From the NCBI RefSeq assembly GCF_028745505.1, contig NZ_JAQZZL010000001.1:1733818-1797817 (forward strand): a stretch of 64,000 nt of DNA, read 5' to 3'. Of the stretch, positions 33,127 through 42,570 are shown piece by piece. Each line of letters begins with the position of its first letter. The stretch's first letter is position 1. The translations under genes were made by a program, and so were the position numbers. The notes below the pieces were generated by a model. It was given only the letters and a program-made list of their open reading frames with translations, was not told the origin of the DNA and made no database searches. The stretch comes from Lentisphaera marina. Lineage in GTDB: Bacteria > Verrucomicrobiota > Lentisphaeria > Lentisphaerales > Lentisphaeraceae.

Positions 33127-35061
33127 TTGTCAATTTTTCCAGAGCATTTTAGTTTTTTAGATGGGCGCGATTTTGAACGGCGCCCGCAGCAAGAGACGAT
33201 GGCTAGTAAGGTTTATTACTCCCTGTCAGAAGGTTTAAATTTATGCGTGGAAGCTCCTACTGGAGTAGGGAAAAGTATTGCTTATCTTTTACCTGCGGTA
33301 AAATGGCATCGACAAACTGAGCAAACTAAACCAATAATCATTACGACTCACACCAAGCATCTACAAGAACAGCTTCTCAAAAAGGATGTGCCGGCGGTAC
33401 AGTTAATGCTCGGGGATGATTTTAATGCGGTTATTGGTATGGGAAGAGGGAATTATATTTGCACTCGTAGAATGAATGCTGCCGCAGCGGGGAGTCCAGA
33501 TTTTTTACCTGACGAGAGTATGATTCCAGAAGTTTTTCGCATTAAATCATGGGCTAGCACAAGTGAGAATGGCGCTAAAACTGAATTGCCTTTTGCAGTC
33601 GATAATGGCGCGTGGGGGACAGTTAATGCAGAAGAAGGCAATTGTTTGAATCAACGTTGTCCTCATTTTAAACCCTGTTTTTTTCAGAAGTCGCGACGAG
33701 CGCTCTATAATGCCGATGTGATTATCGTTAATCATGCCCTATTTTTTGCGGACCTCGCAATCAAAGCGGAGACTGGCGACGAGCAAGCCGGGATTTTACC
33801 TTCCGCTTCCGCCATTATTGTTGATGAATGTCATACAGTTGAGGACGTGGCGGCAGTTCATTTAGGTATTCGCTTGTCAGCAGGAACCTTTTTGTACCAA
33901 CTAAGACGTATTTATAATAAACGTAGTAAACGAGGAGCGATAAGCACTGTTAGTGATGATAGAGGCCGTCATTTAGCGGCTCGTATGCATGATGAGGTCC
34001 GTGATTTTTTTCAGAGTCTTCATTCTTGGTTACCGGATGAAAGTAAAACGCATAGAATTCATGAGCCTGTAGTTAAAGAAAACCCTTTAGCCGAAGGCTT
34101 GACTCAGCTTTGTGGTTTATTGGAAGTTTATGCCGATGAAGAAGAGGGCAATGTAGAAAAAGAGACTGAATTGCGTTCATTGTCGAGACGCTTACTAAAG
34201 CTCACTGATAGTCTCTCTTTTTTCTTACGAGCGAGTTCTGAAGAACATGTATTCTGGTTTGAGAAAAGCACTAAACATTTATCGATGCATGCAGCGGCCA
34301 TTGATGTGGCCCCCATTTTAAACGACTTACTTTTTCGTTCAAAAATACCTGTGGTGACGACGAGCGCGACCCTCGCAGTAAGTGAAAAACTTAATTATTA
34401 TCGTAGTCGTGTCGGCATGAATGAAGCTTTAGATATGATTCTAGATAGTCCTTTTGACTTTAAAAACCAAATGAAAGTCTTTGCGGCCCAAACTTTGCCT
34501 TCGCCTAAAGACAATGATTATGAAAAAGAAGCAATCACTTGGTTGCGCTACTTTATTCACATGTCGACGGGTGGGGCATTTGTCTTATTTACTTCCTTTT
34601 CGCAAATGAAACGTATAGCGGATGCCGTTCGTCCCTTTATGAATGAGATGGGACTCAAGCTTTTTGTTCAAGGCGAGGCGGCGTCCTCAGCTATTTTACT
34701 TCAAGCTTTTAAAGAAGATAATAATTCGGTTCTATTTGGAACAGATACTTTTTGGACGGGTGTCGATGTGCCGGGGGAGTCTTTACGCAATGTCATTATT
34801 ATGCGCATCCCTTTTGCCGTTCCTGATCACCCGCTCATTGCGGCGCGTTGTGAACATTTGGAGAAAACTGGAGGGAAAGCCTTTTTTGATTTCTCAGTTC
34901 CTGAAGCTCAACTCAAATTACGTCAAGGGATAGGACGCCTTATTCGTTCGGCAAAAGATCGCGGTATCGTCGTTTTGATGGATAGCCGCGTCAGCAATAC
35001 GAATTATGGGGCAAAATTCCTTCGAGCAATGCCCGAAGGATGTGAAATCGAACACTTCTAA
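33127..35061 (+). CDS. dinG: DinG-type ATP-dependent DNA helicase
   Basis: 644 aa, XPD/DinG superfamily 2 helicase. Walker A is EAPTGVGKS (residues 42-50), the DEAH box is IIVDECH, the iron-sulfur cysteines are YICTRR plus CLNQRCPHFKPC, and the C-terminal motif VI is QGIGRLIRS. It unwinds 5'-3' and removes R-loops and other structures. The start is TTG at 33127; the earlier ATG at 33114 is out of frame. Its end is 3 nt from the convergent glmS. Confidence 0.92.
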   Translation: MSIFPEHFSFLDGRDFERRPQQETMASKVYYSLSEGLNLCVEAPTGVGKSIAYLLPAVKWHRQTEQTKPIIITTHTKHLQEQLLKKDVPAVQLMLGDDFNAVIGMGRGNYICTRRMNAAAAGSPDFLPDESMIPEVFRIKSWASTSENGAKTELPFAVDNGAWGTVNAEEGNCLNQRCPHFKPCFFQKSRRALYNADVIIVNHALFFADLAIKAETGDEQAGILPSASAIIVDECHTVEDVAAVHLGIRLSAGTFLYQLRRIYNKRSKRGAISTVSDDRGRHLAARMHDEVRDFFQSLHSWLPDESKTHRIHEPVVKENPLAEGLTQLCGLLEVYADEEEGNVEKETELRSLSRRLLKLTDSLSFFLRASSEEHVFWFEKSTKHLSMHAAAIDVAPILNDLLFRSKIPVVTTSATLAVSEKLNYYRSRVGMNEALDMILDSPFDFKNQMKVFAAQTLPSPKDNDYEKEAITWLRYFIHMSTGGAFVLFTSFSQMKRIADAVRPFMNEMGLKLFVQGEAASSAILLQAFKEDNNSVLFGTDTFWTGVDVPGESLRNVIIMRIPFAVPDHPLIAARCEHLEKTGGKAFFDFSVPEAQLKLRQGIGRLIRSAKDRGIVVLMDSRVSNTNYGAKFLRAMPEGCEIEHF

Positions 35062-35063
35062 TT

Positions 35064-36896
35064 CTATTCGACTGTAACTGATTTTGCTAAGTTTTTAGGT
35101 TGGTCAATGGGACAGCCTCTCAAGTCCGCAATATGGAAAGAGAAGAGTTGTAGTGCCACAGCAGCTAATACTGGAGCCGTCGTTGGGTGAGCCTGGGGGA
35201 TAACTATTGAATCATCTGCAGGAGTCTCAATGCCCTCACTCACAACTGCAATTACGGGAGATTTGCGAGAAGAGCATTCTCTAATATTTGACACAATCTT
35301 TTGCGAAGAATCTTTATTTGTACAGATGGCTACCACAGGAACTTTTTCATCGAGAAGAGCCAAAGGGCCGTGTTTAAGTTCAGCTGCGTGATAACCTTCG
35401 GCGTGGATGTATGAGATTTCTTTAACTTTCAAGGCTCCCTCAAGTGCTACGGGGTATTGATAGCCACGCCCAATGAAGAACATACTGTGAACATCGGTGT
35501 ATTTTTCAGTAATAGTTCTAATAGAATCAGAGAGTTTTAAAACTTCTTCAATCTGCTCAGGAAGTTTATCAATAGCTTCGAGTATGTCTGCAGCATGGCT
35601 ACGATCTAAGCGCTTGGTACGACCAAGTAAAACAGCCAGTTGTAAGAGGACGGAAACTTGAGTCGTAAATGCCTTCGTCGACGCAACTGAAATTTCAGGT
35701 CCTGCATGCAGGTAAACACCTCGTCCTGCTTCACGAGCAATGGTTGAACCTACGGCATTACAGATGGCAATGAGGTCAGCGCCTTTTCGTTTAGCTTCAT
35801 GAACAGCAGCTAAAGTATCGGCTGTTTCACCAGATTGACTCAGGGCAATTGCCAAGGTGTTTTTTTCAATGATTGGATTGCGATATCTGAAGTCAGCGGC
35901 TTGTGTTACTTGGCAGGGGATTCCAACTAAGTCTTCAAAGAAATACTGACCTAAAAGTGCCGCATTGAGAGATGTGCCACAAGCAAAAAGTTGTATGCGA
36001 TCAATGGAGGCGAGTTCCTTGGGGTTCATGTGCAAGCCACCAAGAGAAGTGGTGGCATTTTCGAAATCTAAGTGACCACGTACTGAATTTCTTACCGCTC
36101 TAGGTTGATCGTGAATTTCTTTCATCATGAAAGTGGAGTAACCGCCTTTTTGAGCTTCTTCAGCAGTGTGCGTGATTTTTTCTTCGTTGCGTTGGACTGA
36201 TTTTAAGCTAAGGTCATGAAAGCTGATGCCAGATTTATTGACTATCGCTAAGTCACCGTCATTCAGATAGACAACTCTATCTGTGTGTTGAACAATTGCA
36301 TTGATGTCAGAAGCGATGATAACTTCATCTTTGCACAAACCAATAACAATGGGGCTACCGAAGCGTGCCGTTATAATTGTGTCTGGTTCATCTTTGGAAA
36401 TCACGGCGATGCCATAGGCACCTTCGACTTTTGCTAAAGCTTCCGAAACAGCTTTTTTGAGGTCTTTTTCATAATGAGCTTCGATAAGATGCGCAAGGAT
36501 TTCTGTGTCGGTCTCAGATTTGAATACATGGCCCTGCGCAAGTAAATCATTTTTTAATTCTTGGTAGTTTTCGATAATTCCGTTATGTACTAGAGCGATG
36601 CGAGAATTTTGACCTAAATGAGGATGAGCGTTATTTTCGGTAGGTCCACCATGTGTAGCCCAGCGCGTATGAGCAATACCACAATGTAACTGACTAGTAT
36701 CCGCGAGTTGCGAATCATCATCAATGCGTTGCGCTAAACTCGATACTTTACCTGCAGCTTTAACAGTATAGATATCGTCTTCTTTTAAGACACTAATGCC
36801 AGCGGAGTCATAACCGCGATATTCTAATCGTTCTAAGCCATTAATTAGTACTTCTAAGGGGTTCTTTTCACCTGCATATGCGATGATTCCACACAT
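35064..36896 (-). CDS. glmS: Glutamine-fructose-6-phosphate aminotransferase (isomerizing)
   Basis: 610 aa, the standard length. The N-terminal glutamine amidotransferase has the nucleophile Cys2 (MCGIIAYAG) and THGGPTENNAHPH. Two SIS sugar-isomerase domains follow (ACGTSLNAALLG; SQSGETADTLAA; GRGYQYPVALEGALKVKEISYIHAEG), and the C-terminus KNLAKSVTVE is typical. It makes glucosamine-6-phosphate for peptidoglycan and LPS. I see no glmS ribozyme upstream; the 95-bp gap to the next gene is short. Confidence 0.97.
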   Translation of the reverse strand: MCGIIAYAGEKNPLEVLINGLERLEYRGYDSAGISVLKEDDIYTVKAAGKVSSLAQRIDDDSQLADTSQLHCGIAHTRWATHGGPTENNAHPHLGQNSRIALVHNGIIENYQELKNDLLAQGHVFKSETDTEILAHLIEAHYEKDLKKAVSEALAKVEGAYGIAVISKDEPDTIITARFGSPIVIGLCKDEVIIASDINAIVQHTDRVVYLNDGDLAIVNKSGISFHDLSLKSVQRNEEKITHTAEEAQKGGYSTFMMKEIHDQPRAVRNSVRGHLDFENATTSLGGLHMNPKELASIDRIQLFACGTSLNAALLGQYFFEDLVGIPCQVTQAADFRYRNPIIEKNTLAIALSQSGETADTLAAVHEAKRKGADLIAICNAVGSTIAREAGRGVYLHAGPEISVASTKAFTTQVSVLLQLAVLLGRTKRLDRSHAADILEAIDKLPEQIEEVLKLSDSIRTITEKYTDVHSMFFIGRGYQYPVALEGALKVKEISYIHAEGYHAAELKHGPLALLDEKVPVVAICTNKDSSQKIVSNIRECSSRKSPVIAVVSEGIETPADDSIVIPQAHPTTAPVLAAVALQLFSFHIADLRGCPIDQPKNLAKSVTVE

Positions 36897-36991
36897 AAAA
36901 TATTCCTATAAAAAATTTGATTTGTCCATATTACAACGGCTTTCGTATTTTTCATTATAGAGTTTATCTAAAAACAGTGAGAACAATGATT

Positions 36992-39031
36992 TTAATTAGT
37001 CATTCTTTTCAGTGTAAAGTGCTTCGAAAGTAATTGGATTTCATCTGGCTTTAAATATGAATCTTGATAGACGATAGTTTGAACCCCAGTGCTTTTAAGT
37101 ATCTCAATTCTATTCATTTGAATTTCATTGAGCCGGCATGCAGAAATGTTGAGCGTTTTTAAAGGGATGTCTTTGATTTGGATGAACTCAAAAAATGCAG
37201 TATTGGATATGTCCAAATAATCAAAATCAAGTTCACTAAGGATATTGACTTTGTAGGGCTCAACTATGAAGCGGCTAATAGGAAGATTTGCTAAGTTGAC
37301 TTTCCCACCAATAAGAAAGTCATATTTATTGTTTAGTTTTGTCTTATCCCAAATTTTATTATTATAAAAAACCATAATTTTTGCTAATAAGATGGAGCCT
37401 TCGATATCCTGTTTTCGATGAGCATTGAACTTAACATGTTTGTGATACATGGCTTTAACTAGTTCATATTGACTATTGCTAAATTGCAGGAAAATCTCAG
37501 CTAGCTGACTGTCGCTTAATGCTTGAGAATCCTGCTTTAATTCTTTTGCCCAAAGACTGAGTTCTATAAATTTAGATAAATTGTTTTGCGATTCGATTTC
37601 GGCGAAAGTTTTTGAGGCCTCATGAAATTCTTGCAAAACAAAATGTAAGAGTGCTTTTTTTTGTAAAATCTTTTTTCTTTTTTTAGGGCTGTGCTGCTTT
37701 TTTAGAGCGTCGTTTAAAAGGTATATCTTTCTTTTAGCACTACTTAGGTCATCACTATCGGCGATTTCGTGGGTAAGCTCAAGGATATCTTCAGTTAGTA
37801 AGGCATTTTGTTTATGAGCAACTTTGAGTTCTAATAAATTTTGTTCCGCCTTTTGCCTTTCTTGTAAAGCAGTTTGCTTAGCTTTTATGGCAAGATTGCG
37901 TTCTTCGCGGATGCGTTGTAAAGACTGGCTCGCAATGAAAGCAATGATTAAGAGTATAAAAAGAATAAGACTTAGTGTTTTATACTGCCGACGTATAAGC
38001 AACTGTAAGTGAACCCAGAAACTCGCGTCTTCTGCGAGCGTCGCAAAACCTTTTTGATATTTGTGGATGTCTAATTTTAAACTATTGACGGAGGTGTAGC
38101 GCTGGTCGGGTTTAGGGTGTAAACATTTTTTCAAAATAGCTTTGAGCGCGCGAGGGGTATTATTTTTAGGGTCAATTTCTTGAACTGTTGCAGATTTTGT
38201 TTTTTCTATGAGGGTGGTGATCTCATGACCTTGAATAGGTGCTTCTTGGGTAAGTAGAAAATACAGGATGCCTCCAAGCGCATAGATGTCAGTTCTTTCA
38301 TCTTTTGTTTCATAAGCATGAGCTTGTTCAGGGGCCATGTAGCCAGGAGTGCCTTTGATTTGTCCTTGTAAAGTCATGTGATTGATAATGTTGGGGTCAA
38401 GCTGTGTTTGAGCTTCTGCTTGAACTTCGGCTTCTTCATCTTGTTGGAGCAAGCGTGCGATACCCCAGTCACAAACCGTTACTTGACCAAAAGAGCCAAT
38501 GTAGATGTTTTCTGGTTTTAAGTCTAGGTGTAAAATCGAATGGCTGTGAGCATAGGAGATGGCATCGCATATTTTTAAAAAGATATCAAAGTCTAAATCT
38601 TTTTGTTTGTTTTGCTTGAGGTATTTTTTGAGAGTTTGCCCTTCTAATAGTTCCATCGTGAAATACGGAGACTTATGCTCATCAATTCCAACATCATAAA
38701 TGGTGATGATGTTGGGGTGCTGCAGGGAAGCAGTGAGCCGGGCTTCGCGTAAGAACTGTTCAATAGTTTCGGCATTTGAATCGCGTTTGAGTCTCGCTAA
38801 AGCAATGATGCGTTCGGCTTTTAAATCTTTTGCCCGATAAATTTTCTTCATGCCTCCTTGATCTAAGGGGCCTAGGATTTCATAAAACTCATCTAGCTGT
38901 TTGATTTCGTTTTGGATGGGGTAGGCCGATTCTAATTCATGTTCATTTAATTCAGCATCAAAAAACTCACTCAGACTATCGTCAATATGAGTAAAAAAGT
39001 CTTCGTCTCGATTGTCTTTAGAAGAATCCAC
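36992..39031 (-). CDS. Membrane Ser/Thr protein kinase with unusual ATP-binding lysine position
   Basis: 679 aa. The kinase domain covers residues 45-330, with a glycine loop LDQGGMKKIY (56-65), a catalytic loop HLDLKPEN (Asp170) and DWG in place of DFG (188-190). Where beta-3 VALK is expected the sequence is IALARLK, so Ala79 occupies the lysine position and the nearest Lys is 82. The APE segment is present (YMAPEQAH). A transmembrane helix lies near residue 355-373, then coiled coil, then a repeat-like C-terminus resembling leucine-rich repeats (FDYLDISNTAFFE). It is divergent, 79 bp from an ECF sigma factor. Confidence 0.85.
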   Translation of the reverse strand: MDSSKDNRDEDFFTHIDDSLSEFFDAELNEHELESAYPIQNEIKQLDEFYEILGPLDQGGMKKIYRAKDLKAERIIALARLKRDSNAETIEQFLREARLTASLQHPNIITIYDVGIDEHKSPYFTMELLEGQTLKKYLKQNKQKDLDFDIFLKICDAISYAHSHSILHLDLKPENIYIGSFGQVTVCDWGIARLLQQDEEAEVQAEAQTQLDPNIINHMTLQGQIKGTPGYMAPEQAHAYETKDERTDIYALGGILYFLLTQEAPIQGHEITTLIEKTKSATVQEIDPKNNTPRALKAILKKCLHPKPDQRYTSVNSLKLDIHKYQKGFATLAEDASFWVHLQLLIRRQYKTLSLILFILLIIAFIASQSLQRIREERNLAIKAKQTALQERQKAEQNLLELKVAHKQNALLTEDILELTHEIADSDDLSSAKRKIYLLNDALKKQHSPKKRKKILQKKALLHFVLQEFHEASKTFAEIESQNNLSKFIELSLWAKELKQDSQALSDSQLAEIFLQFSNSQYELVKAMYHKHVKFNAHRKQDIEGSILLAKIMVFYNNKIWDKTKLNNKYDFLIGGKVNLANLPISRFIVEPYKVNILSELDFDYLDISNTAFFEFIQIKDIPLKTLNISACRLNEIQMNRIEILKSTGVQTIVYQDSYLKPDEIQLLSKHFTLKRMTN

Positions 39032-39110
39032 GGGGCACCATTAATGAGATTTAAGTGAGATATAATTAAGAAATCCTTTTCAAATTAGGCTACTTACTTT
39101 ATTTTGTAAA

Positions 39111-39716
39111 ATGAAAGATGATTATTCCACGAGTTATACCTTATTAAATCGAGCCTGTGCCGAAAACGATGCTATGGCTTGGGAAGAACTTATTGGTTTT
39201 TATAAGCAATACATCTATGTGATTATTCGCTCAATGAACATCGCAAAAAGTGACGCAGAAGACGTCCAGCAACAAGTTCTAGTTCAACTTTGGAAGTACT
39301 TGCCCACCTTTGATAAAAATCGTCAAGGAACAAAGTTTAGGTATTGGCTCTCTCGAGTTACAAGAAACCAAACGATAAATTTCATTAGAAAACAAAAATC
39401 TTACGAAAAGAGAATCGATCAAGCAAAAAACTTTAATGAAGTTGATATGCTTGAAGAGGCGACGGAGTCAGAGCGAGAAGAGGAGGATAAAAAAGAGTGG
39501 GAACTTTTTATCTCAAATAAAGCTATGGATAATATCCGCTCTCACTTTAGTGACAAAGCTTTAAAAGCTTTTTCTTTAGCTCGCAAGGGTGTGCCCACCA
39601 ATGAAATAGCCACAGAGATTAAGGTTAGTCATGATTCGGTATATAAATACATCAGCCGTGTAAAGCTCAAGCTCATAGAAGAAATCAAACACTTACGTAA
39701 AGAATTAGACTTCTAG
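39111..39716 (+). CDS. ECF-type RNA polymerase sigma factor
   Basis: 201 aa. Region 2 is AWEELIGFYKQYIYVIIRSMNIAKSDAEDVQQQVLVQLWKYLP with the -10 recognition helix FRYWLSRVTRNQTIN. Region 4 is the C-terminal HTH (KAFSLARKGVPTNEIATEIKVSHDSVYKYISRVKLKL). It should recruit RNA polymerase to its own regulon. No anti-sigma factor is seen next door, but a divergent membrane kinase is. ECF factors paired with Hanks kinases are known in Planctomycetes, where phosphorylation may replace the anti-sigma switch. Confidence 0.9.
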   Translation: MKDDYSTSYTLLNRACAENDAMAWEELIGFYKQYIYVIIRSMNIAKSDAEDVQQQVLVQLWKYLPTFDKNRQGTKFRYWLSRVTRNQTINFIRKQKSYEKRIDQAKNFNEVDMLEEATESEREEEDKKEWELFISNKAMDNIRSHFSDKALKAFSLARKGVPTNEIATEIKVSHDSVYKYISRVKLKLIEEIKHLRKELDF

Positions 39717-39784
39717 TATTTGTGTTTTTTAGTTTCATATACTACTATTTAATTATTAATTAATTGTGTAAAATAGGTTTTTAT

Positions 39785-40471
39785 ATGAAACTTCTCATTT
39801 TGTTACTTGTTCCTTTTTGTGTATTGGCTGAAACTAGCGATTTATCATTCAAAGAACTGTTTAATGGTAAAGACCTTTCTGGTTGGGTAAATGTGAATAC
39901 CGCTGAAGACACTTGGTCAGTTAAAGATGGCTTGTTGATATGTAGTGGAAAACCCATTGGAGTCATGCGAAGTGATAAGCAGTACGAAAATTTCATTCTC
40001 GAAATTGAATGGCGCCATATGAAAGCAGGGGGGAATTCCGGGGTATTTATTTGGAGCGAAGGTAAAGGCTATAAAAATAAACCCTTACCCAAAGGAGTAG
40101 AAGTTCAAATGTTGGAACTTCAATGGTCTAAAATTCATAAAAGAACTGATGCCTATGTTAGTGGAGAGCTCTTTGGTAGCATGGGTTTAAAAACGGTGCC
40201 AGATAATCCACGTGGAACGCGAAGTATGGGCTTAGAGATGCGTTGTAAAGGAGTTGGTGAATGGAACCGCTACACAGTTGTGGCTGTTGACGGTGTGGTG
40301 AAATTAGCTATCAACGGGAAGTTTGTAAATGGCTTGAGTCATTGTGAGATCAAGAAAGGCTACTTGTGTTTGGAAGCAGAAGGCAGTGAGATTCACTTTC
40401 GTAAAATACGGATAATGGAACTAGAGCCTGGAATAACACAAGAAGAGCAAAAAGCCCCCAAAGTGAATTAA
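39785..40471 (+). CDS. DUF1080 (3-keto-disaccharide hydrolase-type) secreted protein
   Basis: I choose ATG 39785 (228 aa) over the upstream GTG, because [15 protein letters not shown] is a clean signal peptide and AGG lies 8 nt ahead of it. The mature part matches DUF1080 ([70 protein letters not shown]), a concanavalin-like jelly roll linked to keto-sugar glycoside cleavage. It follows the sigma factor by 68 nt and may be part of its regulon. Confidence 0.9.
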   Translation: MKLLILLLVPFCVLAETSDLSFKELFNGKDLSGWVNVNTAEDTWSVKDGLLICSGKPIGVMRSDKQYENFILEIEWRHMKAGGNSGVFIWSEGKGYKNKPLPKGVEVQMLELQWSKIHKRTDAYVSGELFGSMGLKTVPDNPRGTRSMGLEMRCKGVGEWNRYTVVAVDGVVKLAINGKFVNGLSHCEIKKGYLCLEAEGSEIHFRKIRIMELEPGITQEEQKAPKVN

Positions 40472-40554
40472 GTATGCTTGGTTAAAATTCCCTAAGTACA
40501 TTTTAAGTGCTAAAGTAATAAGCTTTAGATATAAAAAATATATAGGCGGGAATA

Positions 40555-41565
40555 ATGAAAGCAGTTGGATACAAGAAGGCAGGTGGGATTGATCAAAAAG
40601 AAGCTTTATTGGATATTGAAATAGAGCTTCCTGTGGCCGAAGGCTATGATCTCTTAGTAGAAGTTAAAGCGATTTCGGTAAATCCAGTAGACTATAAGAT
40701 CCGGCAAAATCGCTCATCTGAGAATGGAGAATGGCAAATAATTGGCTGGGATGCTTCAGGAATCGTCAAAGCAGTCGGCGATAAAGTTAGTCATTTTCGT
40801 CCCGGTGATAAAGTTTGGTATGCGGGGGATTTAACTCGATCTGGAAGTAATTCACAATATCAATTAGTGGATGAGAGAATTGTTGGAAAAATGCCCGAGA
40901 CCTTGAGTTTTTCCGAAGCGGCAGCAATGCCATTGACAACTTTGACTGCTTGGGAAATGCTTTTTGATCGACTACAGGTCGAGAAAGAAAATTCAAATAA
41001 AAGTATTCTGATCATTGGTGCGGCTGGTGGCGTTGGCTCGATAATGGTACAGCTGATTCAAAAATTGACTAAGTTGAATTTAGTGGCAACGGCTTCTCGA
41101 CCAGAAACAAGGGCGTGGTTAGAGGACTTAGGTGTAAAAAATATTATTAATCATCGCAATAAATTGAGTGATGAATTTCTTAATAAACAAATTTTAGAAG
41201 TCGATTATGTAGTGAGTTTGAACCGTACGGATCTTCATTTTTCAGAAATAGTCAAGGTCATTAAGCCACAAGGTAAATTTGGTTTAATAGATGACCCCAG
41301 TGAATTAGATGTGAAGCTTCTTAAGCAAAAGTCAGTGTCACTGCATTGGGAATTTATGTACACACGCTCAATGTTTAATACCGATGATATTCTCGAACAA
41401 CATAATATCTTGTCAGAGGTCTCTCGATTAATTGATCAGGGTGTAATCCAAAGTACTTTGGGTGAGCATTTTGGTAAGATCAATGCAGAAAATTTGCGTA
41501 GAGCGCACAAGTTATTAGAGTCAGGTAAGTCGAAAGGGAAAATTGCTTTAGAATCCTTTGAGTAG
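40555..41565 (+). CDS. Zinc-free MDR family oxidoreductase (quinone-reductase-type)
   Basis: 336 aa, medium-chain dehydrogenase/reductase. The N-terminal GroES-like domain lacks the zinc-binding Cys/His set (VEVKAISVNPVDYKIRQ, IGWDASGIVKAVG). The nucleotide-binding fold has GAAGGVGSIMVQL (NADPH-binding). The C-terminus (NLRRAHKLLESGKSKGKIAL) is typical of zinc-binding alcohol dehydrogenase 1 proteins. The substrate is not visible. It has its own leader after a 83-bp gap and a GGCGGGAATA binding region. Confidence 0.9.
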   Translation: MKAVGYKKAGGIDQKEALLDIEIELPVAEGYDLLVEVKAISVNPVDYKIRQNRSSENGEWQIIGWDASGIVKAVGDKVSHFRPGDKVWYAGDLTRSGSNSQYQLVDERIVGKMPETLSFSEAAAMPLTTLTAWEMLFDRLQVEKENSNKSILIIGAAGGVGSIMVQLIQKLTKLNLVATASRPETRAWLEDLGVKNIINHRNKLSDEFLNKQILEVDYVVSLNRTDLHFSEIVKVIKPQGKFGLIDDPSELDVKLLKQKSVSLHWEFMYTRSMFNTDDILEQHNILSEVSRLIDQGVIQSTLGEHFGKINAENLRRAHKLLESGKSKGKIALESFE

Positions 41566-41608
41566 CCTAATCAGTAGAGACGCTTTTACTAAGTGAGAAC
41601 GTCCAAGT

Positions 41609-41830
41609 TTATTGTAGAGGAAATTGTTCCGTAATAACGGTTTCCGGCTTTTTATCTGCTTGATCACTACTCAGTGAAGCAATAAGGATAATGATAAAAA
41701 CAAAAAAAGCGGTGCACAAACAAGTGAATAGTCCCACTGCCATAAGAAAGTATTGGACGATTTTCTTTAAGTCAAAAGAGCTTTCAGGGCTCTTGAATTT
41801 CACTAGCGGTTTTGGCTCTTGATGATTCAT
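41609..41830 (-). CDS. Small single-pass membrane protein (73 aa)
   Basis: 73 aa: a Lys/Pro-rich N-terminus, one long hydrophobic segment (IVQYFLMAVGLFTCLCTAFFVFIIILIASL) and an acidic tail. I do not recognise the family. The frame is alone between the MDR gene and a tRNA; the binding site is weak, but the coherent membrane layout supports a real gene. Confidence 0.6.
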   Translation of the reverse strand: MNHQEPKPLVKFKSPESSFDLKKIVQYFLMAVGLFTCLCTAFFVFIIILIASLSSDQADKKPETVITEQFPLQ

Positions 41831-41933
41831 GGTTAATTCAATCTTATGTGCAATTAGTTATGATTTTAATGATAATAGATCTTTTCTCTAATCTCTGCAA
41901 GTTTACTTGATAAGCGATTTTAAAGTTTAGAAG

Positions 41934-42007
41934 TGCTCTGGGGCAGATTCGAACTGCCGACCTTGAACTTAGGAGGTTCCTGCTCTATCCAGCTGAGCTA
42001 CCAGAGC
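41934..42007 (-). tRNA. tRNA-Arg (anticodon CCU)
   Basis: On the - strand: acceptor GCTCTGG/CCAGAGC with discriminator A, D-arm GCTC/GAGC, anticodon loop CTCCTAA (CCT), variable AGGTC, T-arm GGCAG/TTCGAAT/CTGCC. 74 nt, with no encoded CCA, unlike the initiator tRNAs. The outermost anticodon-stem position (27-43) is a G-A mismatch. Confidence 0.92.
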
Positions 42008-42012
42008 AAAAA

Positions 42013-42456
42013 TTAGAGAGTCTTGTTTTTAAGGCGCTGTAGTGCGCGGTCATTATCGCGTTTCTTAATAGTATCGCGTTTATCAACGGTGTTTTTACCT
42101 CGACAAAGACCTAGGGCAATCTTGATTTTTCCGCGCTTTAGATGTACGCCCAAAGGAATGACCGAGAGTCCTTTTTGTTCAACCTCACGCATGAGTTTGC
42201 GGATTTCGCGTTTGTGGAGCAATAAACGACGTTTGCGTTTGGGTTCGTGATTGTTGCGATTTCCTTGTTCATAGGTAGAGATATGAGACTCGCGCATATA
42301 AGCTTCGCCTTGTTCAAAAGCAACAAAGGCTTCTCCAATAGAAATCGCTTTATTACGACAGGATTTGACTTCAGTACCTTGAAGTTCAATTCCAGCTTCG
42401 TATTTCTCTATAACTTCGTAATTGAAACGAGCTTTTCTGTTAGTGGCGATTTCCAT
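42013..42456 (-). CDS. smpB: SsrA-binding protein
   Basis: 147 aa. N-terminal NRKARFNYEVIEKYEAGIEL, then GTEVKSCR, SIGEAFVAFEQGEAYM, YEQGNRNNHEPKRKRRLLLHK and LKRGKIKIALGLCRGK are the family blocks, including the C-terminal KR-rich tail that enters the ribosome decoding site. It partners tmRNA in trans-translation; no ssrA gene is visible here. Confidence 0.97.
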   Translation of the reverse strand: MEIATNRKARFNYEVIEKYEAGIELQGTEVKSCRNKAISIGEAFVAFEQGEAYMRESHISTYEQGNRNNHEPKRKRRLLLHKREIRKLMREVEQKGLSVIPLGVHLKRGKIKIALGLCRGKNTVDKRDTIKKRDNDRALQRLKNKTL

Positions 42457-42570
42457 TTTGATCCTTTAAAAAATTTGCGCTAATATAGGTAAGCTTGTGA
42501 ATGGGTCAAGTTCTGCTTGATTCACCGAGAGTAAGAAAGGAGTGAGTTCAAGCTCAATGCAATGATTAAA

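Noticed and set aside
36897..36991. glmS ribozyme upstream of glmS
   Set aside because: The 95-bp gap to the next gene is too short for the ribozyme plus promoter, and no matching core is seen.
42138..42389. Open frame of 83 codons opposite or overlapping smpB
   Set aside because: It lies wholly within smpB in another frame, has no binding site and is biased toward Ser/Ala and Lys, as shadow frames are.
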